A stretch of DNA of 50,314 nt from Actinomycetota bacterium (lineage in GTDB: Bacteria > Actinomycetota > Acidimicrobiia > Acidimicrobiales > RAAP-2). Positions 1 to 9,800 of this stretch are shown here, one piece after another (position 1 is the stretch's first letter; every line of letters starts with the position of its first letter). The stretch spans positions 1-50,314 of the forward strand of contig JAJPJV010000051.1 of assembly GCA_021324045.1 (NCBI GenBank), in the 5' to 3' direction. Made by a program: the position numbers and the translations under genes. The notes under the pieces are model-generated. The model saw only the letters and a program-made list of their open reading frames with translations, did no database searches and was not told the origin of the DNA.

Positions 1-338
1 CACCCCGATCATCTCGGGGCCAACACCACGACCGGTGGATGGTCACGGCCCTCACCAGGAAATACTTGACAGGGCCGCGCTCAGGTGCCTATTCGCGCGG
101 CCTCTTAAGGTTCGCGACGACAGGCTGCAAGAAATCTTTGCTCTCTTGCAATTCTCTTCTATGTCAATTTCTTCTTTCTTCTTCGCTCTCCAATCCCTGC
201 CTCGATGTCGTGTCGCCAAGCCCATCGACCTCGGTGGCGATCCCGGTGCTGCCCCCGCCGCATCGCACGATGCGAGCACGGGCGAGGTCATCGGGTTCCA
301 TTGGCGGCGCACGCCCATCATGTGCAAGGGTCGGAGAC
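1..338. other. Upstream region without a convincing gene
   Basis: No open frame here looks protein-like. A weak sigma70-type promoter facing right can be drawn: TTGACA at 66-71, 18 bases, then TATTCG at 90-95. A C/T-rich stretch, unusual in this GC-rich window, runs from about 140 to 195. Positions 3-19 form a 6-bp hairpin (CCCCGA/TCGGGG) with no T-tract. The region probably serves as the leader of the hydratase gene that follows, but that is inference. Confidence 0.35.
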
Positions 339-866
339 GTGCCTGACACCTGGATCACCGATGACATGCGTGCCCTGATCGGGCGCGAGTTCGGTGAGGA
401 ACAGGTTTCCGCTCCGATCTCGCTCTCCGACATCAAGAAGTGGGCCATCGCGATCTACTACCCGGAACTGCCGCCACGGCTGTTCTGGGACGAGGCGTAC
501 GCGGCAACCACCGTCCACGGTGGCATCGTCGCCCCGGAGGAGTTCAACCCCTTCGCATGGTTCACCGCCGAGGGGCCGCGGATCGCACCGAGCTTCGAAG
601 GGCCGATCCGCGACGCCGGTCCCGAGCGCGCGTTCGGGGTCGCCCCACCGGAGACGAACTTCATCCTCAATGGCGGCATCGAGGTCACCTACGGTGTCCG
701 GATGCGGCCTGGCGACGTCATCACCTCGAGCCGCTCAAAGGTCGTCGAGTACAAGGAGCGCCAGAGCCGTCTCGGCCTCATGCTCATGACGACGACCGAG
801 ACGACGTGGACGAACCAGAACGCAGAGATGGTGAAGATCACCAGAGGAACCCTGATCCGGTACTGA
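339..866 (+). CDS. MaoC-like dehydratase, FAS1-type N-terminal half
   Basis: This 175-residue protein resembles the FAS1-like or N-terminal MaoC hot-dog subunit of two-subunit enoyl-CoA hydratases. The core around residues 32-75 (IKKWAIAIYYPE, then GIVAPEEFNPFAW) and the later block with RMRPGDVI near residue 121 fit the family. Such subunits usually lack the catalytic Asp/His and pair with a catalytic partner, which lies six bases downstream. I chose the GTG start because AAGGG sits eight bases upstream; the frame is open further upstream but looks non-coding. A likely role is hydration of an enoyl-CoA in fatty-acid or steroid side-chain breakdown; the substrate cannot be read from sequence. 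Confidence 0.82.
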   Translation: MPDTWITDDMRALIGREFGEEQVSAPISLSDIKKWAIAIYYPELPPRLFWDEAYAATTVHGGIVAPEEFNPFAWFTAEGPRIAPSFEGPIRDAGPERAFGVAPPETNFILNGGIEVTYGVRMRPGDVITSSRSKVVEYKERQSRLGLMLMTTTETTWTNQNAEMVKITRGTLIRY

Positions 867-872
867 AACCTC

Positions 873-1325
873 ATGGCTACAGAAGGATCGCCACCAGTGA
901 ACGTCAACGTCGGAGACGAGATCCCGACCTTTGAACGAATGTCGGGCTTCCACGCCTGGAACCGCTTCGCCGCAGTCAACGACGAATTCGTGCCGATCCA
1001 CATGGATGACGAGGCGGGGCGTCAGGCGGGCTATCCCGGTGCGTTCGGCATGGGGAACCTACAGTTCTCCTATCTCAATGCCGTGCTCCGCAACTGGATC
1101 GGTGACGACGGGCGGATTGTCTCGGTCTCGTGTCAGTTCCGCGCGCCAAACCTCCGTGGGCTCCGCACCATCGCCCGCGGACGGGTCACCGCCGTAAAGC
1201 AGGAAGGCAGTGAGACCATCGTGGACCTCGACGTCTGGACAGAAACCGAGCAGGGAACGGTTCTCGCCCCGGGCCGGGCCACGGTGGCCTTGCCATCCTC
1301 TCGACGGCCATCCTCTCGACGCTGA
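873..1325 (+). CDS. MaoC-like enoyl-CoA hydratase, catalytic half
   Basis: This 150-residue hot-dog protein carries the hydratase motif NDEFVPIHMDDEAG at residues 36-49. D37 and H43 are the expected catalytic pair. It begins six bases after the preceding FAS1-type subunit, so the two are probably co-translated and form a heteromeric hydratase, as in ChsH1/ChsH2 of cholesterol breakdown or HadAB. The C-terminus ends in a short Ser/Arg repeat (PSSRRPSSRR) produced by a small tandem DNA repeat, which looks like recent slippage. Function as an acyl-CoA hydratase is family knowledge; the specific substrate is unknown. Confidence 0.85.
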   Translation: MATEGSPPVNVNVGDEIPTFERMSGFHAWNRFAAVNDEFVPIHMDDEAGRQAGYPGAFGMGNLQFSYLNAVLRNWIGDDGRIVSVSCQFRAPNLRGLRTIARGRVTAVKQEGSETIVDLDVWTETEQGTVLAPGRATVALPSSRRPSSRR

Positions 1326-1364
1326 GCCCCGAGGAGCAGGCCCTCAGCGTTCGACAAGTTGTGC

Positions 1365-1385
1365 CCTCGAGGGCTCCCTCCGAGG
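1365..1385. terminator. GC-rich hairpin between convergent genes
   Basis: CCTCGAGGG pairs with CCCTCCGAGG with one bulged C, giving about nine base pairs around a very short loop. It lies between the ends of two convergent genes, so it could end transcription from both sides. No T-tract follows, so this is a tentative call. Confidence 0.35.
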
Positions 1386-1453
1386 ACACCGAGCCCAAAC
1401 CTGCGTCTTCGGCCCGAGGCAACGGCGGGCCGGCCGCTCGGGGACCCGAGATC

Positions 1454-1792
1454 CTAGGAACCAGGATGCACCAGGAGCCCGATCCACGCCCCCGCTGATC
1501 CAATCGCGATCATCACGACCGTGAACAGCGCCACCACCCGCAGCACACGGGAGCGTCGATGCACTCCTGGCTCGGGCTCCTCCCAGGGCTCCCCTTCCCA
1601 GTCGCCTGACCACCCCCAGGACCAGTCGCCGCCGCCGGAAGACCCCCCGCCGCCGGAGGGCCCACCCGGCCCGTCGCAGCCGACGAGCCCGTCGAACTCC
1701 ATGCCGAAGCCCGACCCGAGGTGGTCGGGGTCGAACACACCGAGCTCGAGCAGTCCTCGAGGAGCTTCGAGATCGCTCTCCAACGGGCTCAC
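1454..1792 (-). CDS. Small single-pass membrane protein, unknown function
   Basis: This 112-residue protein has an acidic, Gly/Trp-rich N-terminal part (residues 1-75), a basic HRRSR stretch, and one hydrophobic segment at about 84-106. The basic residues just before the segment suggest the N-terminal part stays in the cytoplasm. I do not recognise the family. The start is GTG; a 176-bp gap separates it from the divergent MpaB gene, enough for promoters on both sides. Coding is supported by the composition pattern and the clean membrane helix. Confidence 0.6.
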   Translation of the reverse strand: MSPLESDLEAPRGLLELGVFDPDHLGSGFGMEFDGLVGCDGPGGPSGGGGSSGGGDWSWGWSGDWEGEPWEEPEPGVHRRSRVLRVVALFTVVMIAIGSAGAWIGLLVHPGS

Positions 1793-1968
1793 TGCAACGC
1801 GAGGTTATCGAGAGCGAAACGTCCGCGCGCTGCCGCGCGATGCTGGACTGCATGGCCGACCACCACGAGGGCGAGACGACCCGCAACCCGCTCGGTCCAG
1901 CTGGTGGCGATGTGCTCCGGCACCTCGTCGCCCTGGGGACGCAAGCGTTGTTCGAGCCATTGCACCTT

Positions 1969-2943
1969 GTGCTGAACCTGGCAGAGCCGATCAGGCCCAG
2001 CCTGGGCCGAGGCCTCCGTCGCTCCTTCGGGTTGGGCGACCCCCCAGGCCCGCCATCGATGGATTCCCGCGCCGCCTTCTTCGATCCCGCTGGCGTCGCT
2101 CGCCGCGTGCACAGCGACTTGCCCTCGATGGTGATCGGGGGGCTGAGCGCGCTCTTCCTCCAAACACTGCATCCTCTCGCGATGGCCGGGGTCGCCGAGC
2201 ACTCGAACTACCGCGCCGACGCAGCTGGGCGTCTCCAGCGAACGGCGGCATTCGTCGGCACGACCACCTTTGGGTCGAAAGAAGAGGTCGACCGGGCCAT
2301 TGCCGAGGTCAAGGTGATCCATGAGCGGGTCAAGGGGATCGCCCCCGACGGACGGCCGTACTCGGCGAACGATCCTGAGCTGTTGACCTGGATTCATACC
2401 GCCGAGATGTCGAGCTTTCTCGCCGCGGCACAGCGGTTCGGCCCCCGCCGGCTGACCCCTGAGGAATGTGACGCCTATTTCGCCGAGACGTCCAAGCTCG
2501 CCCTGGCGATCGGGGCGAACTGGGCACCACGATCCTCCGAGGAGGTCACGGCATACCTGCTCCGCATGAGGCCCCAGCTGTACGCGGGACCTCAGGCGCT
2601 CGAAGCACGCGACTTCCTTCTGCGCGGCCTGAGCCGCCGTCCTGAGGATCGCGCCGTGCATGCGGTGACCGTTGCCGCGGCGATCAGCATCCTTCCTGCC
2701 TGGGCGCGGGCAGACCTCCGGCTCCCGAACCCCCCGCTCCTCGATCGGGTGGCCGTGGTCCCCGCTGCGCGGCTGTTTTGTGCCGGTGTTCGCTGGGCAG
2801 TCAGCGGACCTGGAGGCCCCACTCCCCCTCCCAATGGCCGCCGGGGGGAAGGGTCACCACGTCGATCCCGGAACGAAACGCATCGGGAGGGCACGTCATC
2901 GGCTCGATCGCGATCGCGCGCCGACGGCGCTCGGCGTCAGTGA
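1969..2943 (+). CDS. MpaB/DUF2236 family oxygenase-like protein
   Basis: This 324-residue protein matches the DUF2236 family (ER-bound oxygenase MpaB and rubber oxygenase catalytic domain), which in characterised members binds haem b. The typical core is present: SMVIGGLSALFLQTLHPLAM at residues 53-72, H69 and H79, the GRLQRT block at 87-92, and WIHTAEMSSF at 141-150. The start is uncertain: GTG at 1969 keeps the family-like Arg-rich lead, while ATG 1840 and ATG 2059 are in the same frame. The last 47 residues are Arg/Ser-rich and overlap the end of the convergent epimerase gene by 143 bp; they look like antisense read-through rather than a family domain. Its substrate is unknown. Confidence 0.78.
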   Translation: MLNLAEPIRPSLGRGLRRSFGLGDPPGPPSMDSRAAFFDPAGVARRVHSDLPSMVIGGLSALFLQTLHPLAMAGVAEHSNYRADAAGRLQRTAAFVGTTTFGSKEEVDRAIAEVKVIHERVKGIAPDGRPYSANDPELLTWIHTAEMSSFLAAAQRFGPRRLTPEECDAYFAETSKLALAIGANWAPRSSEEVTAYLLRMRPQLYAGPQALEARDFLLRGLSRRPEDRAVHAVTVAAAISILPAWARADLRLPNPPLLDRVAVVPAARLFCAGVRWAVSGPGGPTPPPNGRRGEGSPRRSRNETHREGTSSARSRSRADGARRQ

Positions 2944-3733
2944 CGCCATCCCCGGTGTAGCACATCAGATAATCGAACTGCGCGTCCACCCACAAGCACA
3001 GCTGCTGGGTCGACTCAGGGTCGGCGAGCGATGCCCACGCCAAGCCATTTGCATCACGGTGGAGCCCGGTATACGCGGCATCGAGCCTCGTAGAGCCGAT
3101 CACTCGCCCACAAGTGAAGTCGAACTCCGTGCCGCGAACACTCACCACCTCGCTCGTCGGCAGGCCTCGCGCGTCGAGGACAAGGCGCTCATGCGCGGGA
3201 AGACGCAGGATTGCCGAATCGATTCGGTCGCTCCGTACTCGCAGGTAGGGGTGGAAGCCGATGCCAAACGGTGCATCCTGGACTCCTGGATTGCGAGCGA
3301 TCGCAGTCACGACGAGGCCTTCTCGCCCAAGGCGGTACTGCACTCGAAGAGCCAAGGCAAACGGGTAGCCCGGCGTTGGGTGCAGGGTACATCCCAAGGT
3401 CACGGAGTTCTGCGCGTGTGCGACGAGTCGCCAGGCGATCCATCGCACCAACCCGTGAATGGCGTTCCCGCGCTCAGGCTCGTCAAGAGCGGCTTGCGCC
3501 TGGATGGCGGAGAATGCATAGCGCCCGTCACCGAGGCGGTTGGGCCAGGGGGCCAACACCTGTCCGCGCCCGTCCTGTGCCCACTCGTCGATCCCGAAGC
3601 CATCGATGATCGCGCGGCCCGCGACCTCGTAGGAGCGAAGCGTGGCACCGACTTCGGTGACGACCGCCTGCTGATCGCCATGCCTGATCGTCCACTGTTG
3701 GCCAGTTGGTCGCCACTGATCGGTGCTCGACAC
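2801..3733 (-). CDS. Aldose 1-epimerase family protein
   Basis: This 310-residue protein fits the galactose-mutarotase fold. It has WPNR at 63-66, a conserved His in NAIHGLVR (H93), a second in GFHPYLRV (H161), DAAYTG later, and a late Glu in AIAIEPM, which are the usual acid/base residues for interconverting alpha and beta sugar anomers. The GTG start is chosen because the protein-like pattern begins there; longer readings run into the divergent surE gene, which begins eight bases away. The family-typical ending GGHWEGEWGL shows that the overlap with the MpaB gene is a property of that neighbour, not of this one. The exact sugar is not predictable. Confidence 0.85.
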   Translation of the reverse strand: MSSTDQWRPTGQQWTIRHGDQQAVVTEVGATLRSYEVAGRAIIDGFGIDEWAQDGRGQVLAPWPNRLGDGRYAFSAIQAQAALDEPERGNAIHGLVRWIAWRLVAHAQNSVTLGCTLHPTPGYPFALALRVQYRLGREGLVVTAIARNPGVQDAPFGIGFHPYLRVRSDRIDSAILRLPAHERLVLDARGLPTSEVVSVRGTEFDFTCGRVIGSTRLDAAYTGLHRDANGLAWASLADPESTQQLCLWVDAQFDYLMCYTGDGVTDAERRRRAIAIEPMTCPPDAFRSGIDVVTLPPGGHWEGEWGLQVR

Positions 3734-3740
3734 CTGAGGA

Positions 3741-4652
3741 ATGGAACGATTCGAGAACGTGATGACGGTATCGTACCGATGGGTGCGAATTCTGCTCACG
3801 AACGACGACGGCGTACACGCGCCCGGGCTCGCTGCCATCACTGAAGCGCTCTCCAAATGGGCAAGGGATGCCACGCAAGGAGACCACGAGCTGGTGGTCG
3901 TGGCGCCGTTGGCCAATCACAGCGGAGCGTCTGCGGCAGTTGGCACCGTCTATGAGCGAGAAACCATCGCCTACCGCGCCGTCCACATCCCCGGAGCCGA
4001 GGATGTGGATGCGTTCGGGGTCGACGCACCCCCCGCGCTCGCGACGATCGTTGCGGTTCTGGGTGCCTTCGGCCCAAAGCCTGACCTGATCGTCTCAGGC
4101 GTCAACCTTGGAGCCAACGTCGGCCGGTCCGTTCTGCACTCGGGCACGGTCGGTGCCGTCCTGGCCGGAGCGCAACTGGGGGTCCGCGGGCTGGCGGTTT
4201 CGCTTCGCTCGGGCATGGACCCGACCCCCTGGGAGACCGCAACGGCCACTGCCGTTGCGGTCCTGCCAAGCCTCTTCGAGGCACCGACACCAACGGTCCT
4301 CAACCTCAACGTCCCGGCGCTGCCGCTCGGCGAGCTCCGCGGAATCCGGCGGGGTCGCATCGGATCGAGCGGCATCATCAAGGCTGCATGGTCCGCGGAC
4401 GGCGACGACGGCGCCCTGGGCTCGCTCGGTCGCCAAGCACGCCATGGCGAGATCCGCCTGGACCTCGGAGCAGCCGTCCCGTCGCTGGGCCGCACCAGCG
4501 GAGAGGATCCCGATGACGACGCGGCGCTCGTCGCCGCTGGCTACGCCTCCTTGACCCCGATCGTCGGGACGCACGAGGACACCAGCGCGCAAAGTTCCCG
4601 CCTGGTTGAACGGGCCATCGACGCAGCAGCGCGGGCGTTGGCGACGCCCTGA
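3741..4652 (+). CDS. surE: 5'/3'-nucleotidase SurE
   Basis: This protein of 303 residues (289 from the alternative start) dephosphorylates nucleoside monophosphates and needs a divalent metal. The SurE signature is complete: RILLTNDDGVHAPG with the metal-binding Asp pair (D22, D23), APLANHSGASAAVG, and the VSGVNLGANVGRSVLHSGTV block. Three starts are possible: ATG 3741 has GAGGA directly before it, ATG 3762, and GTG 3783 just ahead of RILLTNDDG. The gene is divergent from the aldose epimerase with almost no gap, so the two promoters must overlap. It converges on the GGQ hydrolase with nine bases between the stops. Confidence 0.9.
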   Translation: MERFENVMTVSYRWVRILLTNDDGVHAPGLAAITEALSKWARDATQGDHELVVVAPLANHSGASAAVGTVYERETIAYRAVHIPGAEDVDAFGVDAPPALATIVAVLGAFGPKPDLIVSGVNLGANVGRSVLHSGTVGAVLAGAQLGVRGLAVSLRSGMDPTPWETATATAVAVLPSLFEAPTPTVLNLNVPALPLGELRGIRRGRIGSSGIIKAAWSADGDDGALGSLGRQARHGEIRLDLGAAVPSLGRTSGEDPDDDAALVAAGYASLTPIVGTHEDTSAQSSRLVERAIDAAARALATP

Positions 4653-4661
4653 AGCTCGACG

Positions 4662-5066
4662 TCAGTCGTCAACGTCGGGCGCTCGCCGCTGCTGCTTGCG
4701 CTGCGCACGACGGTGCTTCTCGGCGAGCCGGCGCTCTCTGGCGTCCGGGGTCGGTGCCGTCGAGATCCTCGGAGGGGGGCGGCGCAGTGCACCGGCGAGG
4801 CGTTCGGCCAGCCGCTCCAATGCCACCTGGCGATTCTGGGACTGCGAACGCCGCTCGCCCGCGGTCGCCCGGACGACCGGCCCGAAGCGTTCGAGGAGCC
4901 GCGACCGCTGAATCGGACCGACTGCAGCCGAGCGGGTGACGTCGAAACGCACCTCGACTCTGGTGCTCGACCGGTTGGCGTGCTGGCCACCAGGGCCACC
5001 CGCTGGCACCGTGTGCCATTCGAGTTCGGAGAGTGGAATGACAAGGGTCGGACTGACTCGGAGCAC
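4662..5066 (-). CDS. arfB: ArfB-type peptidyl-tRNA hydrolase (ribosome rescue)
   Basis: This 134-residue protein has the release-factor GGQ loop in PAGGPGGQHANRSSTRVEV (GGQ at 26-28), which hydrolyses peptidyl-tRNA, followed by a strongly basic tail (REQ-type Arg/Lys run near the C-terminus) of the kind ArfB uses to enter the mRNA channel of stalled ribosomes. It lacks codon-recognition domains, as ArfB does. I chose the GTG start because LRVSPTLVIPLSELEW matches the usual ArfB beginning; longer readings overlap the acyl-CoA synthetase stop. It lies 37 bases downstream of that gene on the same strand. Confidence 0.87.
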   Translation of the reverse strand: MLRVSPTLVIPLSELEWHTVPAGGPGGQHANRSSTRVEVRFDVTRSAAVGPIQRSRLLERFGPVVRATAGERRSQSQNRQVALERLAERLAGALRRPPPRISTAPTPDARERRLAEKHRRAQRKQQRRAPDVDD

Positions 5067-5103
5067 GCCGGCAGCGGTCGAATCGATCCCGGGCCCGTCG
5101 TGC

Positions 5104-6846
5104 TCACGCGTTCTGCCCGGCATGGCGACCGTAAAAGCTGGACCGGATCTCTCGCTTGAGGATCTTTCCGACGGCGCTGCGAGGCAGCCGCTCATGAGTG
5201 ATCGTGATCAGCGAGGGAACCTTGAAGCTTGCAAGACGGGCGGCGACGTGCGCTTGGAGCTCCTCAGCCGTCACCTCGTGTCCCTCCCTGACGGTAACCG
5301 CGGCAGCCAGCTCCTCACCGAGCCGCTCATCGGGAACCCCGAAGACTGCAGCTTCGAGCACCGCAGGGTGCTCATAGAGGACCGCCTCGACCTCAGGCGA
5401 GAAGATGTTCTCCCCGCCACGGAGCACTACGTCTTTGACGCGGTCCTCGATGTACAAGAACCCCTCTTCGTCGAGGTGGCCGAGGTCGCCCGTTCGCAAC
5501 CAGCCGTCGACGAGGGCCTTTGCTGTGTCCTCAGGGCTGTTCCAGTACCCACGAATGAGGTTGGGGCCCTTGAGCCAGATCTCGCCGCTGTGGGACACCG
5601 GAACCGGGACCCCGGTCCGGTCCCGGATCTCGATTTCGAGGATCGGAACTGCCCGGCCCACGCTCTCAGGATGCGTGAGGTAATCCTCGCCGAAGTTCCC
5701 GGGACCGTAGGCATTCGTCTCGGTCATGCCGTAGGCGATGCTGGGGGCGGCATTGGAAAACCGGTCCTTCACCGCTCGTGCCAGCGCTGGTGGCGCGGGC
5801 GCCCCCCCGCCTGCGATGTTCACCAGGCTCGAGGTGTCGCGCTCGTGCGTCCGCAGCGCTTGGAGGAGGTCCCAGCTCTCCGTCGGGACACCGACGAAGG
5901 TGGTCACGCGCTCTCTTTCGATGAGCTCCAGCGCCTCTTCGGGGTCCCAGTGGTGCATGATGACCAGGCGCATGCCCACGGCAAGCGCCGCGAGCATCAC
6001 CGGGATGCAGCCGGTGACGTGGAAGAGCGGGACGGCGAGGATGCTCACGGGATGCTCCCCCCAGCCCGGGTTGTCAGGGTCCCTCGCTTGCTCAACCGCA
6101 ACGCGGCAACCGAACGCGGTCAGTGCCTGGAGGACGGCCCGCTGCGTGGAAACCGCCCCACGAGGGAATGCCGTCGTTCCGGCCGTATACAGGATCGTCG
6201 CGTCGTCCTCCGGATCGATCGCCACCTCGGGCAACGGCGCCCCAGGGACGACGACGTCTTCCCAGCGCGCAAGCGGTGGAGGCGCCGCACCCCCTCCAGC
6301 ACGGGAAACGGAATTGGGCAGGATCTCATCAAGCCCCCCCGGCTCGGAGCGGGCGACGATGATCGGAATACCAAGCCGTCGGCAGGCTGGAGCAGCCCGT
6401 TGCGCGCGGTGGACGTCGGCGATCAACACCGCGGTGCCGCTGTCTTCCAGGGCCCGACCCAGCTCCTCACCTGACCACCAGGCATTCAAGGACACCGAGA
6501 CGGCGCCAACCGAATGGATCGCGCCGAAGGCGATCACCCATTCGGGGAGGTTGCGCATCCCGATGGCAACACGGTCGCCCTTGTGCACCTGGTAGCCGTT
6601 GACCAGCGCCGCCCCCAGGGCGTCAACGCTCGCCATGACCTGGGCGTAGCTCCAACGCTCGTCCTCGTAGACGAGGAAGACGTCGTCACCACGACCGCGA
6701 GCCAAGTCGAAGAGCTCCCGCAGGCTTTTGGGGGCATTGCGAAACCCCCGGTATCGGACGCCACCGATCGTCAGGTCGGTGATCTCGTAGAACTGCCCCG
6801 GCGCGGTGACGTCGGCCACCGCTTCCTCGAAGCTCCGGATGCTCAC
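5104..6846 (-). CDS. Acyl-CoA synthetase (AMP-binding, ANL superfamily)
   Basis: This 580-residue enzyme activates a carboxylic acid with ATP and transfers it to CoA. The ANL motifs are in order: the phosphate loop YTAGTTAFPRGA at 220-231, YGMTETNAYG, WLRTGDLGHLDEEGFLYIED, and the C-terminal SAVGKILKR with catalytic K561. The phosphate loop deviates from YTSGTTGxPKG: the second Gly is Ala and the Lys is Arg. The GTG start lies one base after the nrdJ stop with TGAGG-type pairing upstream, so translation is probably coupled to nrdJ, an odd partnership with no obvious shared pathway. Substrate chain length cannot be inferred. Confidence 0.88.
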   Translation of the reverse strand: MSIRSFEEAVADVTAPGQFYEITDLTIGGVRYRGFRNAPKSLRELFDLARGRGDDVFLVYEDERWSYAQVMASVDALGAALVNGYQVHKGDRVAIGMRNLPEWVIAFGAIHSVGAVSVSLNAWWSGEELGRALEDSGTAVLIADVHRAQRAAPACRRLGIPIIVARSEPGGLDEILPNSVSRAGGGAAPPPLARWEDVVVPGAPLPEVAIDPEDDATILYTAGTTAFPRGAVSTQRAVLQALTAFGCRVAVEQARDPDNPGWGEHPVSILAVPLFHVTGCIPVMLAALAVGMRLVIMHHWDPEEALELIERERVTTFVGVPTESWDLLQALRTHERDTSSLVNIAGGGAPAPPALARAVKDRFSNAAPSIAYGMTETNAYGPGNFGEDYLTHPESVGRAVPILEIEIRDRTGVPVPVSHSGEIWLKGPNLIRGYWNSPEDTAKALVDGWLRTGDLGHLDEEGFLYIEDRVKDVVLRGGENIFSPEVEAVLYEHPAVLEAAVFGVPDERLGEELAAAVTVREGHEVTAEELQAHVAARLASFKVPSLITITHERLPRSAVGKILKREIRSSFYGRHAGQNA

Positions 6847-6847
6847 C

Positions 6848-9800
6848 TCACGAGCAACCGCTCGTGCTCCCACAGCTCGTGCACACATAGCACGATCCCG
6901 CGCGGATCATGGCATCGCCGCAGTTGTAGCAGTAGGGAGCATCTCGCATCTCGGCACTCATTCCCGTCACCTGCGACGTTACCGGACTGCCCTGCTGCGC
7001 GTGCCACGTTCCCCCGATCGGGCGATCGTCAACCAAACCGGCCGAGGGAGTCGTCGTCTCCTCGACCCCAGGAAGCGTCGGCTGGGTACGCTCTGCCGTC
7101 GAGAGCACGCCGAGATCGAGACGTTCCTCGTAGGGAAGGTACTCAAGCGCCAGCTTTCGGAAGATGTAGTCCACCAGACTCGTCGCCAAACGGAGGTCCG
7201 GGTCGTCAGTGAGGCCCGCAGGCTCAAACTTCATGTTCGTGTACTTGCGAACGTAGGTCGCAAGTGGAACGCCGTGCTGGAGCCCGAGGCTGATCGAGAT
7301 GGAGAAGGCGTCCATGATGCCCGCGAGCGTGGAACCTTGCTTGGAGACCTTGATGAAGACCTCACCCGGGCGGCCGTCTTCGTACTCGCCAACCGTGACG
7401 TAGCCCTCGCAGTCGGCCACACGGAAGGCAAAGGTCTTCGACAGCCGGCGCCTCGGGAGACGCTCCCGGACGGCACCGACCACCACCGGCTCATCCTTGC
7501 GGCGGCGCTCATTCTCGAGCGCCCGCTCGAGCTCCGCGACCCGTGCGGCAAGTTCGCGATCGTGCGCCTCCGCCGGCGATCCAGGAGGCACTGAACCGGC
7601 AGCCTTGGTCGTCGCCAAAGGTTGGGCGACCTTGCAGTTGTCGCGGTAGATGGCAATCGCCTTCAGGCCGAGCCTCCATGCCTCCATGTGCAGGTTCTCG
7701 ACGTCTTCGACCGTCGCGTCCTCTGGCATGTTGACGGTGTTGTGGTTGACGATGCCATTCCCAACGAATGCGTGGGTCGCAGGAACCGAGAGATCGTAGA
7801 CGTCCTGTTGGCCAACGTCGGTGACCTCGACCACCGAGCTGAAGTACAGACCGTCGTCGAGGATCATCCGCAGCCAGTCCGGTAACACCACCCCTTCAAC
7901 TGCAGCGACCTGCTCGAGCGTCCGCCTGCTGACCCTCCCGGCCTGCGGATCGAGGAGGAACTGGAACTGTGATCGGCACGAAGCCGGAAGTAACCGGTAC
8001 AGGTCTGCGCCCGAGATCCCCGGTACCAAGCCGAGCGTTTCCTCCTCGAAACGCTCAGCAAGCAGGCGTTCTGCAGCACCAGCCTTCTCGGATTCGAGGA
8101 ACGGGACCAGTCGCACCATCGCCTGAGCGTGTGCTCCGTGCGCGTGGACCTCGTCGCATGGCTTGCCGTCGGCGCCAACACGCACGCTGATCCTGGAGTG
8201 GACGATGCCGAGGTTGGTGAGCACCGCTTGGAGATCGTCGAGGAGCCCTGGCGCGTCGAGGCGGATCGCCCACCTGCCCGTCGGGAGCACGGAACAACCC
8301 GCGCCAAGGAACAATCCCTGCAGGAACGCCAGCACGCAGGACCGCGGTGACCGCAGGACGAGGTCGGGGATCCGCCTCCTCGTGCCAGCGCCACAACCGA
8401 GCCACTCGAACAGCTCAACCGCGGTCTGCGATCTGAGCTCGACACATGAGCACCGATCGTCGGGGTGGTTGACGGTTGCGTCAAGCCCGAAGACGCGGCG
8501 TGCGGCGGCGGCGATGCACTCGAGCACCGCGGCATCGGCGTTCGTGAACCGGATCGACCCGCGCGATCCCAGATCGCCTTGCGCAACGCAGGCGCCTGCG
8601 AGGAACGCCAGATCTTCGTTCATCTCGCTCGGGATCCGCCCGCGTTCGGCCGAACACGACGGCGTGCTCTCCCGGAACCTGATGCGCGGCGCCGTCTGCG
8701 ACCAAAGGTTGGCCCCGTACTGGGTTGCCACTTCGTCACCGACCTGGATCTCGTCGAGGCGCTTCCACTCAGGGCCGCCACCGCCGACGACGAGCACCCG
8801 ATGGTTGGGCGTCCCCGTCACGTGGTGGCCCGAACGAAGCCGCAGCCTCCTCACGGCCCGCTGGCCCCCGTAATAGAAGGCGTCTGTCTTCTGACTCCCC
8901 CCCAGAGAGGCGACGAGGATGTGCTCCGAACGGAAGGTGTCGGGATCCTCACCCTCAAAGAGGCTGCCGATCCGCACAAGTCCGTCTTCGGTCGGGATCA
9001 ACGTGCCTCCAGTTACGCATTTGGAGATCGCACCGGAGATGAACGGCTGGATCGCAGCCATCATGCGCACATGACCGAGGTAATGAATGGTGTTGTCGCC
9101 CATCGAGCACGCGAACACCGGTAGGTGGTCAGGGTTGAGACCTGGCGCACCCACGATCGTCTTGTGCTCGTCAATGTGCTTCACGATCGCCTCGATCTGC
9201 TCCGCGCGGTAGCCAAGCTGGCGAAGGGCCCGAGGAACCGTCTGATTGACGATCGACATGCTCCCCCCACCGACAAGCTTCTTCATCTTCACCAATCCCA
9301 GGTCCGGCTCGACGCCGGTGGTGTCGCAGTCGAGCAAGAACGAGATGGTCCCAGTCGGGGCGAGAACGGTGGCCTGCGAATTGCGCACTCCGAACTGTTG
9401 GGCGAGCTCAACGGCTTCGTCCCACGCTTCCTGCGCCGCGGAGAGCAGTTCCGGGGGCACGAGCTCTTCGTCGATCTTGGCGACATGGGCCTGGTGCTTC
9501 CGCAAGACGCCGAGCATCGCATCGGCATTGTCGTGGTAACCCGCGAACGGACCCATTCGGGCCGCGGTGCGAGCCGACACGGCGTAGGCGTGACCACACA
9601 TGAGCGCGGTGATCGCGCCTGCCCAGGCCCGACCGGCATCAGAGTCGTAAGGAAGCCCCTTTGCCATGAGGAGCGCTCCGAGGTTTGCGTACCCTAGGCC
9701 TAGCTCTCGGAAGCGACGCGACGTCTCAGCAATCTTCGGTGTTGGGTAATCGGCATTCCCAACGAGAATCTCCTGAGCAGTGAAGACCACCTCCACCGCG

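Noticed and set aside
1-19. Terminator-like hairpin at the left edge
   Set aside because: A 6-bp stem without a T-tract at the window end is too weak to call.
4936-6474. A 512-residue rightward frame
   Set aside because: It is antisense to the acyl-CoA synthetase and shows no domain pattern.
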